Origin: Candidatus Paraburkholderia calva
GTDB lineage: Bacteria > Pseudomonadota > Gammaproteobacteria > Burkholderiales > Burkholderiaceae
Reading direction: 5' to 3'
DNA: 46,782 bases
Assembly (NCBI GenBank): GCA_001184395.1
Contig: LFLF01000011.1
Coordinates: 1 to 46,782 of the forward strand
The notes under the pieces were generated by a model. The model was given only the letters and a program-made list of their open reading frames with translations, ran no database searches and was not told where the DNA came from. This document shows positions 37,478 through 46,782 of this stretch, in pieces. The stretch's first letter is position 1. Each line of letters starts with the position of its first letter. A program made the translations under genes and the position numbers.

Positions 37478-37792
37478 TCGCGCATCTTCGTGCGTCCTTG
37501 AAGCGTTCTTACACGTTGCGTTAATCAAATTGCACGACGCAAAAAACAATCGTTATACTGCCTCGGCGGTCCGGTGGCCTGACCACTGCGAATTGGCCTG
37601 ACCGCGCATTCATCACAACGCATCAAGACGGAACCAGACGGATTTGAAAGCAGCAGTTTGAAAGTATAGTATCGGCTTTTTGGCCGGCGGCCCAACCTGC
37701 CTTGCGTCCGTCACGCATCATGCCGATGGCGCGCGTCCGGTGCCATGAGTCGTTCAGCATCAGAAAAATGCAAAGAACACAGGAGACACAGC
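37478..37792. promoter_or_regulatory. Divergent control region of the sugar transporter, candidate operator
   Basis: 315 bases between the broken regulator (minus) and the binding-protein gene (plus). GTGGCCTGACCAC (37574-37586) is an imperfect palindrome of the shape used by FadR/GntR proteins, and TGGCCTGACC recurs 19 bases further on (37594-37603). AT-rich sequence at 37515-37560 may hold a promoter. No gene is visible. Confidence 0.45.
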
Positions 37793-38834
37793 ATGTTCGG
37801 CAGAGGAATGCAGGCCAGCGCCGCGCTGGCGTTCGCATCGTGCATGATCGCGAGCGCCGCTCACGCGCAAGTTGCCACGGGCGATACATCCGGCAAGAAG
37901 ACTGCGCTTTCGAACAGCTTCGCGGGCAACGCGTGGCGCCAGTCGATGCTGAAGAGCTGGAACGCGATGTCACAGCAGGCCGTCGCCGATAAAAAAGTCG
38001 CCGCCGCGCCCGCCTTCACGACCGCCGAAAATCAGGTGACAGAGCAGGCGCAGCAGGTGCAGAACCTGATCCTGCAAGGATAAACGCCATCGTCATCGAC
38101 GCCGTGTTGCCGACCGCGCTCAACGGCACCATCATCAAGAATCAAGAAGGCCTGCGTGGCGGGCGTGGTCGTGGTGTCGTTCGACGGTATCGTCGACGAG
38201 CTGTGCGCGTATTGCGTCAACTTCGACTTCAAAGGCTGGGCGGAGCAGGGCGTGGATTATCTCGCGCAGCGTCTGAACGGCAAGGGCAATATTCTCGAAG
38301 TGCGCGGCGTGGCGGGCATCTCCGTCGACAACCTAATGCACGAGGGCGTGCTCGAGGGAATGAAGAAGTACCCCAACATGAAGCTCGTCGGCTCGGTGAA
38401 TGGCGACTGGACGCAGTCGGTCGCGCAGACGGCGGTCGCGGGCATCCTGCTGACGCTGCCGCAAGTCGACGGCGTCGCGACCGAGGGCGAGATGTCCTTC
38501 GGCATCGCGCAAGCGTTCAAGGCCGCCGGCCGCCTCGCGCCGCCGATAATCATCGGCAGCACCTATCCCGAGCTGCAGTGGTAGAGCGAGCGGGCCAAGA
38601 GCGGCTATTAGTCGCGCTCGCTGTCGATCCGCCGGGCGCGGTGAGCTTCGCATTCTGGTCGCGCAGCAAGTGCTCACGGACAAGAAGATTCCGAAGGACG
38701 TCACCATCAATGTGCCCCTGCTCGCGATCGCGCAGCAGGAACTGCCCGCGAAACTCGCGGCCACGCCGCCGGGCAGCATCACGGATGTCACCTATACGCT
38801 GCCGCAAACGGTCGCGCTGCTCGACAAGAAGTAA
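37793..38834 (+). pseudogene. Sugar ABC transporter periplasmic binding protein, decayed
   Basis: ATG 37793 behind GGAGA gives a signal peptide (MFGRGMQASAALAFASCMIA, SAAHAQ). The ribose-type binding protein fold follows (LSNSFAGNAWRQSMLKSWNA, then GVVVVSFDGIVDELCAYCVN, QGVDYLAQRLNGKGNILEVR). Frameshifts lie near 38083 and 38150, nonsense TAG at 38582 (Trp) and 38612, and another frameshift near 38665. The end is ITDVTYTLPQTVALLDKK. It is the first gene of a four- or five-gene ABC operon. Confidence 0.9.
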
Positions 38835-38874
38835 CCCGAGTCATTGCATCGCCATCATGCATGGAGGCATGTGG

Positions 38875-40324
38875 ATGAGCGCAAGAAGCCGGCAACGCGC
38901 TGATCCGCTTCGAAGGCATCGGCAAGACTTTCGGGCGCGTGCGCGCGCTGAAAGATATCGGCTTCACCTTCATGCAGGGCAAATGCATAGGCATCGCGGG
39001 GCACAACGGCGCGGGCAAATCCACGTTGATGGCCGTGCTCGCTGGCGTCTATGCGCCCTCGCAGGGCAGCATCGAAGTGGATGGTCGCGCCGTGCCCCAC
39101 TACGATGCTAACGCCGCCCGCGATGCCGGGGGTGCGCTGCGTGTTCCAGGAGCTTTCGCTGTGCGCGAATCTCACGGTCGCGGAGAACATGTGTGTGGTG
39201 CATCCGCAATTGCGCGGACGCGGATGGCGCCGCCGCGCGACCGCGCTGATGCGCGACAAGCTCGAAGAGATCTTTCCGGGCAACGGGTTGAAGGGCAACG
39301 AACTCGTGTCGGACCTCACGCTCACGCAACAGCAGATGGTGGAGATCGCGCGCGGCTTCACGGTGCCGGATACGCCCGTGCGCCTCGTGCGTGATTCTCG
39401 ACGAACCCACGTCCTCGCTCGACGCCCACACCGCCGATCAACTGCTCGCGTTCGTGCGCCTCGCGGTAGGGCGCGGCATCGCCTGTCTGCTCATCACGCA
39501 GATGCTGGGCGAGATTGAGCGCGTGATGGTGATGCGCGACGGCGGCATCGTCGGCGTCTTGCTGCGCGAGCAGTCGAAGCGCGAGTTGATCATTCAGATG
39601 ATGGGCCAGCATCTCGAAGCCGACAAGACGCCCGCCGAAGCGCGCATCAAGAACGGGCATGGCAGCGAGCGCCATTACCAGTGACATGTAAGCACGAAGA
39701 AGCATACGCAGATCGACGCCGTGCGCGGTGAGATCGTCGGCTTCGCGGGACTCGCGGGGCAAGGGCAGACCGAAGCGCTGCTGTCCATCTATGAAGCCGC
39801 CACGGCACGTGGGCAAGGCCGTGCCAAGGTCTCGCTTTCGTCGCGGGCGATCGGGGACGCGACGGCATGTTCCTGGTCTAGTCCATCGCGCAGATTCTGG
39901 ACTTGCGCTGGCTGTTCGGCGGTGCGAAAAGCAAGCGCGGACTCGTCGATTTCGCGGCGGCGCGCGACGTGGTCGAAGCGTGGCACACCAAGATCGGCAT
40001 TCGCGGCGCGTCGATGAACGCGGGCATCCTGTCGCTCTCGGGCGGCAATCAGCAGAAGGTGCTGTTCGCGCGCGCTCGCGTCCGACGCAGATCTGATCCT
40101 GATGGACGATCCCACGTGCGGCGTCGATGTCGGCACCAAGCGCGACATCTATCAGCTCGTGCACGACGAAACCGCGAAGGGCCGCACCTTCATCTGGTAC
40201 ACGACGGAGAATGAGGAACTGTCGCATTGCGACCGTACCTACGTGTTCCGCTCGGCCGCCGTCACACGCGTACTCAACGCCGACGAATGTACGGAAGACG
40301 CGCTTTCGAGGAGCAAGCCGCATG
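38875..40324 (+). pseudogene. Sugar ABC transporter ATP-binding protein, decayed
   Basis: A two-domain sugar ATPase of the RbsA/MglA type. The start at 38875 follows GGAGG. Domain 1: LIRFEGIGKTFGRVRALKDI, Walker [27 protein letters not shown], signature-like [14 protein letters not shown], Walker [12 protein letters not shown]. Domain 2: GEIVGFAGLAGQGQTEALLS, ILSLSGGNQQKVLFARAL, LMDDPTCGVDVGTKRDIY. Frameshifts occur near 38888, 39125, 39385, 39800 and 40070; stops include TGA at 39682 and TAG at about 39877. It overlaps the permease start (ATGA at 40321-40324). Confidence 0.9.
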
Positions 40325-41255
40325 AGTCTCGCGATTACCCAAGGGCGTTTGCGCGCCGCACTGCCCGCCCTCTCGCTCGTCGCGGTGCTGGTGCCGACCC
40401 TCATCATGCAGCCCGCGGTCATGAGCTATTTCGGCTCCAACCTGCTGCTCAATCTCGCGGTACCCATCGTGCTCGCCACGCTCGCGCAACTCGCGATCAT
40501 CACCGTGAACGATCTCGATCTGTCGATCTGACCCTTCTTCAGTCTGGTCGCGTGCATCGGCGCGACGCTACTCGTCAAAGAGCCGTGGCTCGGCGCGCTG
40601 GCGCTGGTCGGCTGCGTGCTCGCCTATGCGGCAGTCGGCGCTCATCGAGTTGCGGCAGATTCCGTCGATCGTCGTGACACTCGGCTTGTCGTTCGTGTCG
40701 AGCGGTCTGGCCATCGTGCTGCTACCGTCGCCGGGCGGCACGAGTCCGACTTGGCTCGGCGCAGCGATGAACTATCAGACGCCGTTCACCGCCGCGCCCA
40801 TCGTGTGGTCGGTGCTGATCGCGATCGTCGGACATCTGCTGCTGATGCGCTCGTCGGCCGGCGTGCGCGTGCGTGACACGGGCGGCAATCCGCGCGCGAT
40901 GCGCTGCTTCGGCTGGTCGCTCGTGCGCAGCAAGGCAACATTGTACGGCGTGGCAGGCGTGTTCGGCGTGTTGTCGGGGCTGTCGCTGCTCGGCTTCACC
41001 ACCTCCGCCGACGCCAACCTCGCGCTGCGCTACACGCTGCTTTCCATCGCCGCGGTAATTCTGGGCGGCAGCGAGTTCATCGGCGGGCGCGTGTCGGTGA
41101 TCGGCGCGGTGCTCGGCGCGATCACGCTTACGCTCGCGGCATCGTTCCTTGCGTTTCTGAATATCTCGGCGGACTGGCAGATCGGCATGCAGGGCGCGAT
41201 CCTGATCGTCGTGCTGTCGCTGCGCGTGCTGCTGCAACGCGGAGAACGCCGATGA
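40321..41255 (+). pseudogene. Sugar ABC transporter permease 1, decayed
   Basis: A RbsC-type permease. MSLAITQGRLRAALPALSLV begins the gene; membrane helices (LVAVLVPTLIMQPAVMSYFG, LLLNLAVPIVLATLAQLAII) run to NDLDLSI, where TGA at 40529 interrupts the family motif LDLSIG. The frame continues PFFSLVACIGATLLVKEP, a frameshift follows near 40625, and IPSIVVTLGLSFVSSGLAIV to LSLRVLLQRGERR completes it at 41255. It overlaps the second permease start by 4 bases. Confidence 0.9.
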
Positions 41256-41735
41256 CCTAGCACACTTCGAGCGCACTCATCGTGAACGAAAAATCTGACG
41301 TCGGCGCGTAGACGTGCCTGAAAAGCATTCAAGAGCCGTGGGCGTGGTCGTTCGCGGGTGCCGTGCTCGTGTGGCTCGCCATCGTTGCAATCTTCGGTCT
41401 GGGCATCGCGGGCAACGTCGCCGAGACCGCGCTCACTTACGGCGTGTTCATGGTGCTGGTCGGCCTCGGGCAGATGCTGGTCATCACCTCGGGCGTGGGC
41501 AATATCGACCTGTCGGTGCCGTCGACGATCGCGCTCGGCATTCTCGCGGTGCTGGGCGTCGGCATCGCGGTCGGTCTCGCGAACTATGCGCTGATCCGGC
41601 TGCTGCGCATTCCGCCGATCATCGCGACGCTGTCGTCGAGCTTCATCATCCAGTCGATCACCATCACGCAGGGATGGCGGCTTCCGCCGCCCGCGCTCGG
41701 CGCGTTCGCCACCGGCCCGTCTGCTCGGCATGCCC
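41252..41735 (+). pseudogene. Sugar ABC transporter permease 2, truncated by deletions
   Basis: ATG 41252 gives MT then TAG (41258), the same frame continuing HTSSALIVNEKSDVGA and another TAG. In the next frame EPWAWSFAGAVLVWLAIVAI, ETALTYGVFMVLVGLGQMLV, ITSGVGNIDLSVPSTIALGI follow. The middle is shortened: after GILAVLGVGIAVGLANYALI the protein jumps through IPPIIATLSSSFIIQSITIT to LGMPYI and then stops being a permease. The 3' half is replaced by binding-protein sequence from about 41736. Confidence 0.82.
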
Positions 41736-42394
41736 TATATCGTTCGATGGCATTGCGACGGAGCCGTGCGCGTATCGCATCGCAGTGGATTTTCAGGGTA
41801 TGGGCCGCATGCAGGTCGACTATCTGGCCAAGCGCCTGAACGGCAAGGGCAATCTGCTGGAGATTCGCGGGCTGGCGGGTGTGTCCGTGGACGACGAGAT
41901 CCACGCGGGCATCGTCGACGAGCTGAAGAAGTATGCGGGCATGAAGATCGTCGGCTCGGTGCACGGCGACTGGACCCAGACCGTCGCGCAGAAGCAGGTG
42001 GCGGGCATTTTGCCGACCTTGCCGAAGATCGACGGCGTGGTGACGCAAGGCGGCGACGGCTTCGGCGCGGCGCAGGCGATCAAGGCGGCGGGATGGCCGA
42101 TGCCGATCATCATCCTCGGCAACCGGCAGAAAGAACTCGCGTGGTGGGCCGAGCAGAAGAAGACCGGCTACGAAACCATGTCGGTGACGATTCCGCCGGG
42201 TGCGTCGTCCTTCGCGTTTTGGGTTACAGCAGATTCTGGCGGGCAAGAAGTTGCCGCACGATATCCGCATGCCGGTGCTCGAAGTGAAGCCGGAGGAACT
42301 GGATGCCGTGCTCGCGAAGACGCCAGCGGACGCGCTCGCGAACAAGAAATACACGCGTGAGGACGTAGTCGCGGTGATCGACGGCAAGAAGTAA
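41736..42394 (+). pseudogene. Second sugar-binding protein, 3' fragment fused to permease 2
   Basis: From 41736: SFDGIATEPCAYRIAVDFQG, QVDYLAKRLNGKGNLLEIRG, LAGVSVDDEIHAGIVDELKK, KIVGSVHGDWTQTVAQKQVA and GGDGFGAAQAIKAAGWPMPI, all clearly paralogous to the binding protein at 37793. A frameshift near 42228 precedes LQQILAGKKLPHDIRMPVLE and the end TREDVVAVIDGKK at 42394. The signal peptide and N-terminal lobe are lost. The fragment joins permease 2 without its own start, so it was created by a deletion. Confidence 0.85.
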
Positions 42395-42436
42395 CGGGCG
42401 CGGATACGAGCCAGCACGATGCGCACATGCGGCGCG

Positions 42437-43390
42437 TCAGTTCCCGAGCCGTTGCGCGAAGGAATAGCGCCGCATGCAGCGCTCCATCGCATCGAGGAAC
42501 GCCTGTTCCACCGCGTTCATGCAGCGCGCGCGATGCCATAGCAGGAACACTTCCACATCGATCAGGCCGTCGTCGGGCGGCAGACGCCACAGGCACTGCC
42601 GGGCGATATCGTCGCGCACGATATGCTCCGGCAGGCAGCCGATGCCATAGCCCGCGAAGATCAACCGCCGCACCTCGTCGAGACTCGACGACGCGACGAT
42701 GCGCCCCGTGAAGCCCTTCTGATCGCGAAACACCGTCAAGGGCGAAAGACTATCGCCGATCTGATCACTCGTGAACGACACGAAGTTTTCCGCGAGCAGG
42801 TCCTCCATGGCAAGCGACGTGCGGCCATACAGCCGGTGATGCCGTCCGCAATACATCGCGTAGTGCTGGCGCAGGAAACAGCGCATCTCGAGCTTGTCGT
42901 TCGGCACGTGGTACAGGCCGAGCCCGGCGGTAGAGATCTTTTCCAGCAACTGCGAGATGATCTCCGACGAACGCATCACCTCGATCTGCAAATCGATGCG
43001 CGGATACGCGCGATGAAAATCCGCGAGAAACTCGTCATACACGGGCGACTCGATACGGCTCACCATCAGCAGGCGAATCGAGCCGGTGATGTCGCCGGCC
43101 GCGTCGTCGAGTTCGGTTTCGAGCCACGAGATATGCCCGTATATCTCGCTCGCAATGCGGAACACTTCCTCGCCCGCCTGCGTCGGTGCGAAATACGGCC
43201 CGCGCCGTTCGATCAGCTTGCGCTCCAGCGCTTCCTCCAGACGCCGTAGGGCCTGACTGACGGCGGGCTGCGTCACATACAGACGCGCCGCCGCGCGGCT
43301 CAGACTGCGCTCCTGCATGATGACGAGGAAAGTGCGCAGCAGATTCCAGTCGAGGCGGTCATTCAGAAACTGGGTGATGTCGGTGCGCAT
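42437..43390 (-). CDS. LysR-type transcriptional regulator, intact
   Basis: A 317-residue regulator (start chosen at 43390, MRTDITQFLNDRLDWNLLRT; an upstream ATG at 43420 is possible). The winged helix-turn-helix is at about residues 15-75 (FLVIMQERSLSRAAARLYVT, QPAVSQALRRLEEALERKLI). The effector-binding domain follows (IRLLMVSRIESPVYDEFLAD, FVSFTSDQIGDSLSPLTVFR, LIFAGYGIGCLPEHIVRDDI). It is divergent from the MFS transporter and deacetylase genes and probably controlled them; 134 bases between the starts would hold both promoters. It is intact while both presumed targets are broken. Confidence 0.93.
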   Translation of the reverse strand: MRTDITQFLNDRLDWNLLRTFLVIMQERSLSRAAARLYVTQPAVSQALRRLEEALERKLIERRGPYFAPTQAGEEVFRIASEIYGHISWLETELDDAAGDITGSIRLLMVSRIESPVYDEFLADFHRAYPRIDLQIEVMRSSEIISQLLEKISTAGLGLYHVPNDKLEMRCFLRQHYAMYCGRHHRLYGRTSLAMEDLLAENFVSFTSDQIGDSLSPLTVFRDQKGFTGRIVASSSLDEVRRLIFAGYGIGCLPEHIVRDDIARQCLWRLPPDDGLIDVEVFLLWHRARCMNAVEQAFLDAMERCMRRYSFAQRLGN

Positions 43391-43524
43391 GGGCGTTCGT
43401 CGGAGGGTGGATCGAACCATTAGCCGAATTTATACGCCGAATAAAATAATCCGAGATTTGACTAATGCTTTATGGCGCTCGATAAACGATGCTAATCCGT
43501 GATGCGCGCGGTCACTGAGGAGAC

Positions 43525-44841
43525 ATGCCTTGATCAGCCTTTAACCACCGGCCGTCAGCCGGGCCGCGCGGCGGTGGCGGCGTTCATCGGCACGATGATC
43601 GAGTAGTACGACTTCTACATCTACGCGACCGGGGCGGCGCTGGTCTTCGGCGAGTTGTACTTTCCATCGGGCAACCCCTTTGTCAGCACGATGGCGTCGT
43701 TCGCGACCTTCGCGGTCGGCTTCTTCGCTCGTCCGCTCGGCGGCATCATCATCTTCGGGCATCTGGGGGATCACATCGGCCGCAAGAAGGCTCTGATGAC
43801 CACACTCATGAGATGGGCGTGGCGACTGTCTGCGTCGGCCTGTTGCCCGCCTATTCGACTGTGGGCGTGCTCGCGCCGGTGCTGCTCGTGCTGCTGCGCG
43901 TGGTACAGGGCATCGCGGTAAGCGGCGAGTGGGGCGGCGCGGTGCTGATGGCAGGCGAACATGCGCCGAACGGACGGCAAACTTTCTTCGCCTCGTTCGC
44001 GCAACTCGGCAGTCCCGCCGGTCTCATTCTGCCGTTGCTCGCGTTCCGCATGGTCACGTCGATGGACAAGGCCGCGTTTCTATCGTGGGGCTGGCGCCTG
44101 CCGTTTCTCGCGAGCGCGGTGCTGCTGACCGTGGCATCATGATTTTTCTGGGCGTGAACGAATCGCCCGAGTTTCAGCGTGTGAAGGACGCGAAGCGCAC
44201 CGCGAAAGTGCCGGTCGCCGAAGTGTTCCGCACGGCGTGGGAACTGGTGCTGCTGTGCATCGGCGCGAACACAATCGGCATTGCGGGCGTGTACTTCACC
44301 AACACGTTCATGATTACCTACACGACGCAGTACGTCGGCATCACACGCTCGCTGATTCTGGATTGCCTGTTCGCGGTCGCCATCATCCAGTTCTGCGCGC
44401 AGCCGGTTGCCGCGTGGATCGCGGAGCGCATCGGCGGGGCGCGTTTTCTGAAGATCGCCGCGCTGCTCGCGATGCTGTCGCCCTATCCGATGTTCATGCT
44501 CGTGCAGCATTGCACGGCGACGTCGATCGTGATCGGCATCGCGCTTGCCGTGGTGTGCATGTCGGGCTTCTATTCGGTGATCGCGGGCTTCGTCAGCGCG
44601 GTGTTCCCCACGCATTTGCGTTATTAGGCGATCTCGCTCGGGTATTCAGGTATGCGGCGCGATCGCGGGCATGCTGACGCCGCTCGTCGGCACGTGGCTC
44701 CCGCATCGTTTCGTCGGGCAGTGGTGGCCGCTCGCGGTGTTCTATACCGGGCTCGCGGGCGTGTCGCTGCTGTGCATCGTCGCACTCGATGCGCGTCGCA
44801 CGACGCATGCGCAATCCGCGAGCGTGCAGGGCGCACGTTGA
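43525..44841 (+). pseudogene. MFS transporter (metabolite:H+ symporter type), decayed
   Basis: A 12-helix symporter similar to the ShiA/MhpT group. ATG 43525 follows GAGGAG. Pieces: TTGRQPGRAAVAAFIGTMIE, TAG at 43603 replacing the Trp of IEWYDFYIYATGAAL, then FFARPLGGIIIFGHLGDHIG (MFS loop motif), a frameshift near 43812, VLLVLLRVVQGIAVSGEWGG, another near 44142, AWELVLLCIGANTIGIAGVY, FSVIAGFVSAVFPTHLRY, TAG at 44625 and a frameshift near 44650, ending AQSASVQGAR. It is followed by the deacetylase-family gene. Confidence 0.9.
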
Positions 44842-44860
44842 ACGATATCAAGGAACCCAG

Positions 44861-45878
44861 ATGAAAACCTTCTTTCACCCAGAGCAGTTGCTGCATCATC
44901 CGCGTGCGTATTTTCGCGCGGGCAGATGCGCGAGCCGCAAGAAGTGCCGGAGCGCGCCGCGCGTCTGGTCGCGGCGGTGCGGGGCCTCGACTTCGATGTG
45001 ATCGCACCTGCCGATCACGGCACCGCGCCCATCGCGGCGGTGCACGACATGAACTATCTGCGCTTTCTGGAGGAAACGCACCGCACATGGGAAGCGATGC
45101 CCGAGGATTGGGGCGACGAGGCGATGTCCAATGTCTTCGTGCGCGAGCCGAACCCGCTGCGCGGCATTCTCGCGCTGGCGGCGCGTTATCTCGCGGACGA
45201 CAGCTGCCCGGTGGGCGCGAACACGTGGCGCTCGGCGTATTGGTCGGCGCAGAGCGCGTTCGCGGCGGCTTCGGCGGTCAACGAGGGGGCGCCTTCGGCG
45301 TATGCGTTGTGCTGGCCATCGGGGCATCATGCACGCGCGGATGCGGCGGGCGGCTTCTGCTATCTGAACAATGCGGCGATCGCGGCGCAAGCCTTGCGCG
45401 AGCGGCATCGAAAGGTTGCGGTGCTCGATACCGACATGCATCACGGTCAGGACGTGCAGGAAATTTTCTATGACCGCGACGACGTGATGTACATGTCGAT
45501 TCACGGTGATCCCACGGACTTTTATCCGGTCGTGGCGGGTTTCGAAGATGAAGCGGGCTCGGGCGCGGGCAAGGGCTTCAATGTGAATCTGCCGGTGCCG
45601 CACGGATAGCCCGAGGTGACGTTCTTCGAGCGTCTCGACGACGCGATGCGCGCGCTCGCACGTTTCCAGCCGGATGCTCTGGTGCTGGGCTTCGATATCT
45701 ACGAGCGCGATCCGCAGGCGAAGGTGGCGGTGACGACGGCGGGATTCGGGCGGCTGGGTGAGCGGATCGGCGAGCTGGGGTTACCGACGGTGATCGTGCA
45801 GGAGGGGGTATCACATCGAGATGCTGGAGGCGAATGCGCGGGCGTTTTTTGGCGGGTTTGGGGAAGGCATCGGTGAGG
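44861..45878 (+). pseudogene. Histone deacetylase/acetylpolyamine amidohydrolase family protein, decayed
   Basis: The zinc-dependent amidohydrolase family. MKTFFHPEQLLHHPRAYFRA begins at 44861; a frameshift near 44922 leads to EPQEVPERAARLVAAVRGLD. Catalytic motifs remain: WPSGHHARADAAGGFCYLNN (paired His), VLDTDMHHGQDVQEIFYD (zinc Asp and His) and YMSIHGDP. A TAG at 45607 interrupts PHG-PEVTFFERLDDAM, then DALVLGFDIYERDPQAKVAV (second zinc Asp region) follows, and a frameshift near 45812 in VIVQEGGYHIEML. The C-terminus beyond FFGGFGEGIG is lost near 45878. In related genomes such genes follow an MFS transporter and are thought to act on acetylated polyamines. Confidence 0.88.
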
Positions 45879-45991
45879 TATCAGCCGTCCCCTTCATTTT
45901 GTTGAGTAAGGGTGCTGATGAGGCGTGTCGCGCCTCACAGTTGATCGCACACACCATCTGGCAGGCAACGTCCTGCGTGGTCATGGCATTC

Positions 45992-46010
45992 TCTAGCAGG
46001 CTGTTGAAAT
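45992..46010. mobile_element. Terminal inverted-repeat-like end of an insertion sequence
   Basis: CTAGCAGGCTGTTGAAATAG matches the common outer end (GCAGGCTGTTGAAAAAG type) of several IS families in Proteobacteria. It is about 110 bases after the broken deacetylase gene. The 46010-46150 stretch beyond it holds no recognisable gene. Confidence 0.5.
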
Positions 46011-46209
46011 AGTTTTTTGAATGTGCGCCTACTCATTCGAAAGAGCCAACGCGACGTTCAGACCCAACTAATTTGACGCCGGACTTCGTTGATTCAGGTG
46101 CTGCTAATGTCGCATTCTTTTCGGCCTTCGCTCTCATACCGCCCGAGCGACCAGCGTTCCCATGCGCGTCAGGGTTGTAAGCTGCCTGGGTCAGCAGAAA
46201 GAATTGGTG

Positions 46210-46423
46210 TGATCTGACGTCGGTGGGGGACGTCGCGGCGCAGCTCGCGTCTGGTGCACTCGTGCGGGTGCTGCCACTGTATCAAGCAGCGGGCCGACGT
46301 GTGGGTGGTGACGTCGGCACGCTCGTCGTCCTCCGCGAAGATTCGTGTTTGCGTGGAATTTCTTAAGGAACAGTTGATTGCGGGAGCGCACGCGCTAGTC
46401 ACTCGGGGAATCGGTGGTTTGTA
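46210..46423 (+). pseudogene. LysR-type regulator, C-terminal fragment
   Basis: VGDVAAQLASGALVRVLPLY is followed, after a frameshift near 46285, by DVWVVTSARSSSSAKIRVCV and EFLKEQLIAGAHALVTRGIG to a TAG at 46423. The L-x-SG-x-LVRVLP and V-x-FL-x-E-x-L pattern is that of the last third of LysR-type regulators. No N-terminal part is present. The fragment lies between two pieces of insertion-sequence DNA and is therefore debris. Confidence 0.65.
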
Positions 46424-46595
46424 GGGCTGCGCCCGCATCGTTGCCTCGTTACAATAATTCACAAATCGTTGTATACGCGGAAGATCTAGCAGGATCCTCT
46501 ACGCGGGTCATCTTAGCGGATCATCTGATTGGGAGGGGCAAACTGGGCGGGGCAAACGTTGAATCAAGGAATCGAACGACACTGAGACCGAAACG

Positions 46596-46782
46596 ATGCG
46601 CAGAGCGGACGGCTACACCGAATTGATGTTCATGATGACCACGCTGGATAACTTGGTTCCGGCCAATCACCCGCTGCGACCGATTCGGCTGTGGTTGAAC
46701 GAGGCGCTCACTCGCATGGACGCGGTCTTTTCGCGGATGTATGAGAGCGCCGCGAGGGGGGTCGTCCGAGCTTCGCGCCGGA
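46596..46782 (+). pseudogene. IS5-type transposase, N-terminal part, runs off the window
   Basis: ATG 46596 gives MRRADGYTELMFMMTTLDNL, VPANHPLRPIRLWLNEALTR, MDAVFSRMYESAARG, the N-terminal DUF772-like domain of IS5/IS1182-family transposases. Two extra Gs in the run near 46755 shift the frame, since GGRPSFAP is expected next. The remainder is outside the window. A different transposase remnant of the same broad family lies at the left edge (1-288). Confidence 0.8.

Noticed and set aside
39358-40422. Minus-strand frame of 354 codons opposite the ABC ATPase
   Set aside because: Low-complexity Arg-rich shadow; ATPase motifs on the plus strand are unambiguous.
1857-44841. Reassignment of TGA to tryptophan
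   Set aside because: Several TGA codons sit at conserved Trp positions, but TAG does so as well, genes are also full of frameshifts, and intact genes use TGG and end in TGA. Decay explains all of it.
1-46782. CRISPR array
   Set aside because: The repeats seen are isolated tandem pairs of 12-18 bases; no regularly spaced repeat-spacer unit and no cas genes were found.

Overview
The window comes from a GC-rich betaproteobacterium of the Burkholderia sensu lato group (Burkholderia, Paraburkholderia or Caballeronia). Support: a typical Burkholderia porin, a fused DedA/PAP2 membrane phosphatase, a formate dehydrogenase-N operon linked to fdhE-selB-selC, and a tyrosine recombinase of a kind common in this group. 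The striking property is decay. More than 30 genes that are recognisable over their whole length carry several frameshifts, nonsense codons (often TGA or TAG at a conserved Trp) or internal deletions. That density fits the genome erosion of a host-restricted symbiont. An error-rich assembly could add frameshifts, but it does not explain the nonsense substitutions and large deletions.

Layout. 1-345: remnant of an IS5-type insertion sequence at the window edge. 366-1535: intact porin. 1857-3226: broken YihY/BrkB membrane protein. 3598-14085: selenium and formate block, with fdnG (Sec UGA and SECIS hairpin still present), fdoH, fdoI (in-frame deletion), a MazF remnant, fdhE, selB, two broken DedA-type genes and the Sec tRNA. 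Every protein gene in this block is damaged and the Sec tRNA has anticodon CCA instead of UCA. 14101-15484: broken LysR regulator divergent from a truncated enolase-superfamily gene.

15485-35091: a mobile element of about 19.6 kb that ends abruptly inside host genes at both sides. It holds a broken coupling ATPase, an intact BsuBI/PstI-like restriction-modification pair, an intact chemotaxis receptor, a broken tyrosine recombinase, several hypothetical genes, a decayed PPC-domain secreted protein, an H-NS remnant and a P-type type IV secretion cluster in the order virB5(truncated)-eexN-virB6-7-8-9-10-11 on the minus strand. The relaxase and virB1-4 are absent.

35092-46782: chromosome again. 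It has the 3' end of a phospholipase C gene, a VOC enzyme, a DUF1272 protein, a broken GntR regulator next to a broken sugar ABC transporter (binding protein, ATPase, two permeases, second binding-protein fragment), an intact LysR regulator, a broken MFS transporter, a broken deacetylase-family gene, and IS5-type debris at the right edge.

Working together: the formate dehydrogenase block would have formed a periplasmic selenoenzyme feeding electrons to quinone, but its Sec decoding is now inactivated at several independent points. The genes that look functional are the porin, the restriction-modification pair, the chemotaxis receptor, a few small element proteins and the LysR regulator at 42437-43390.
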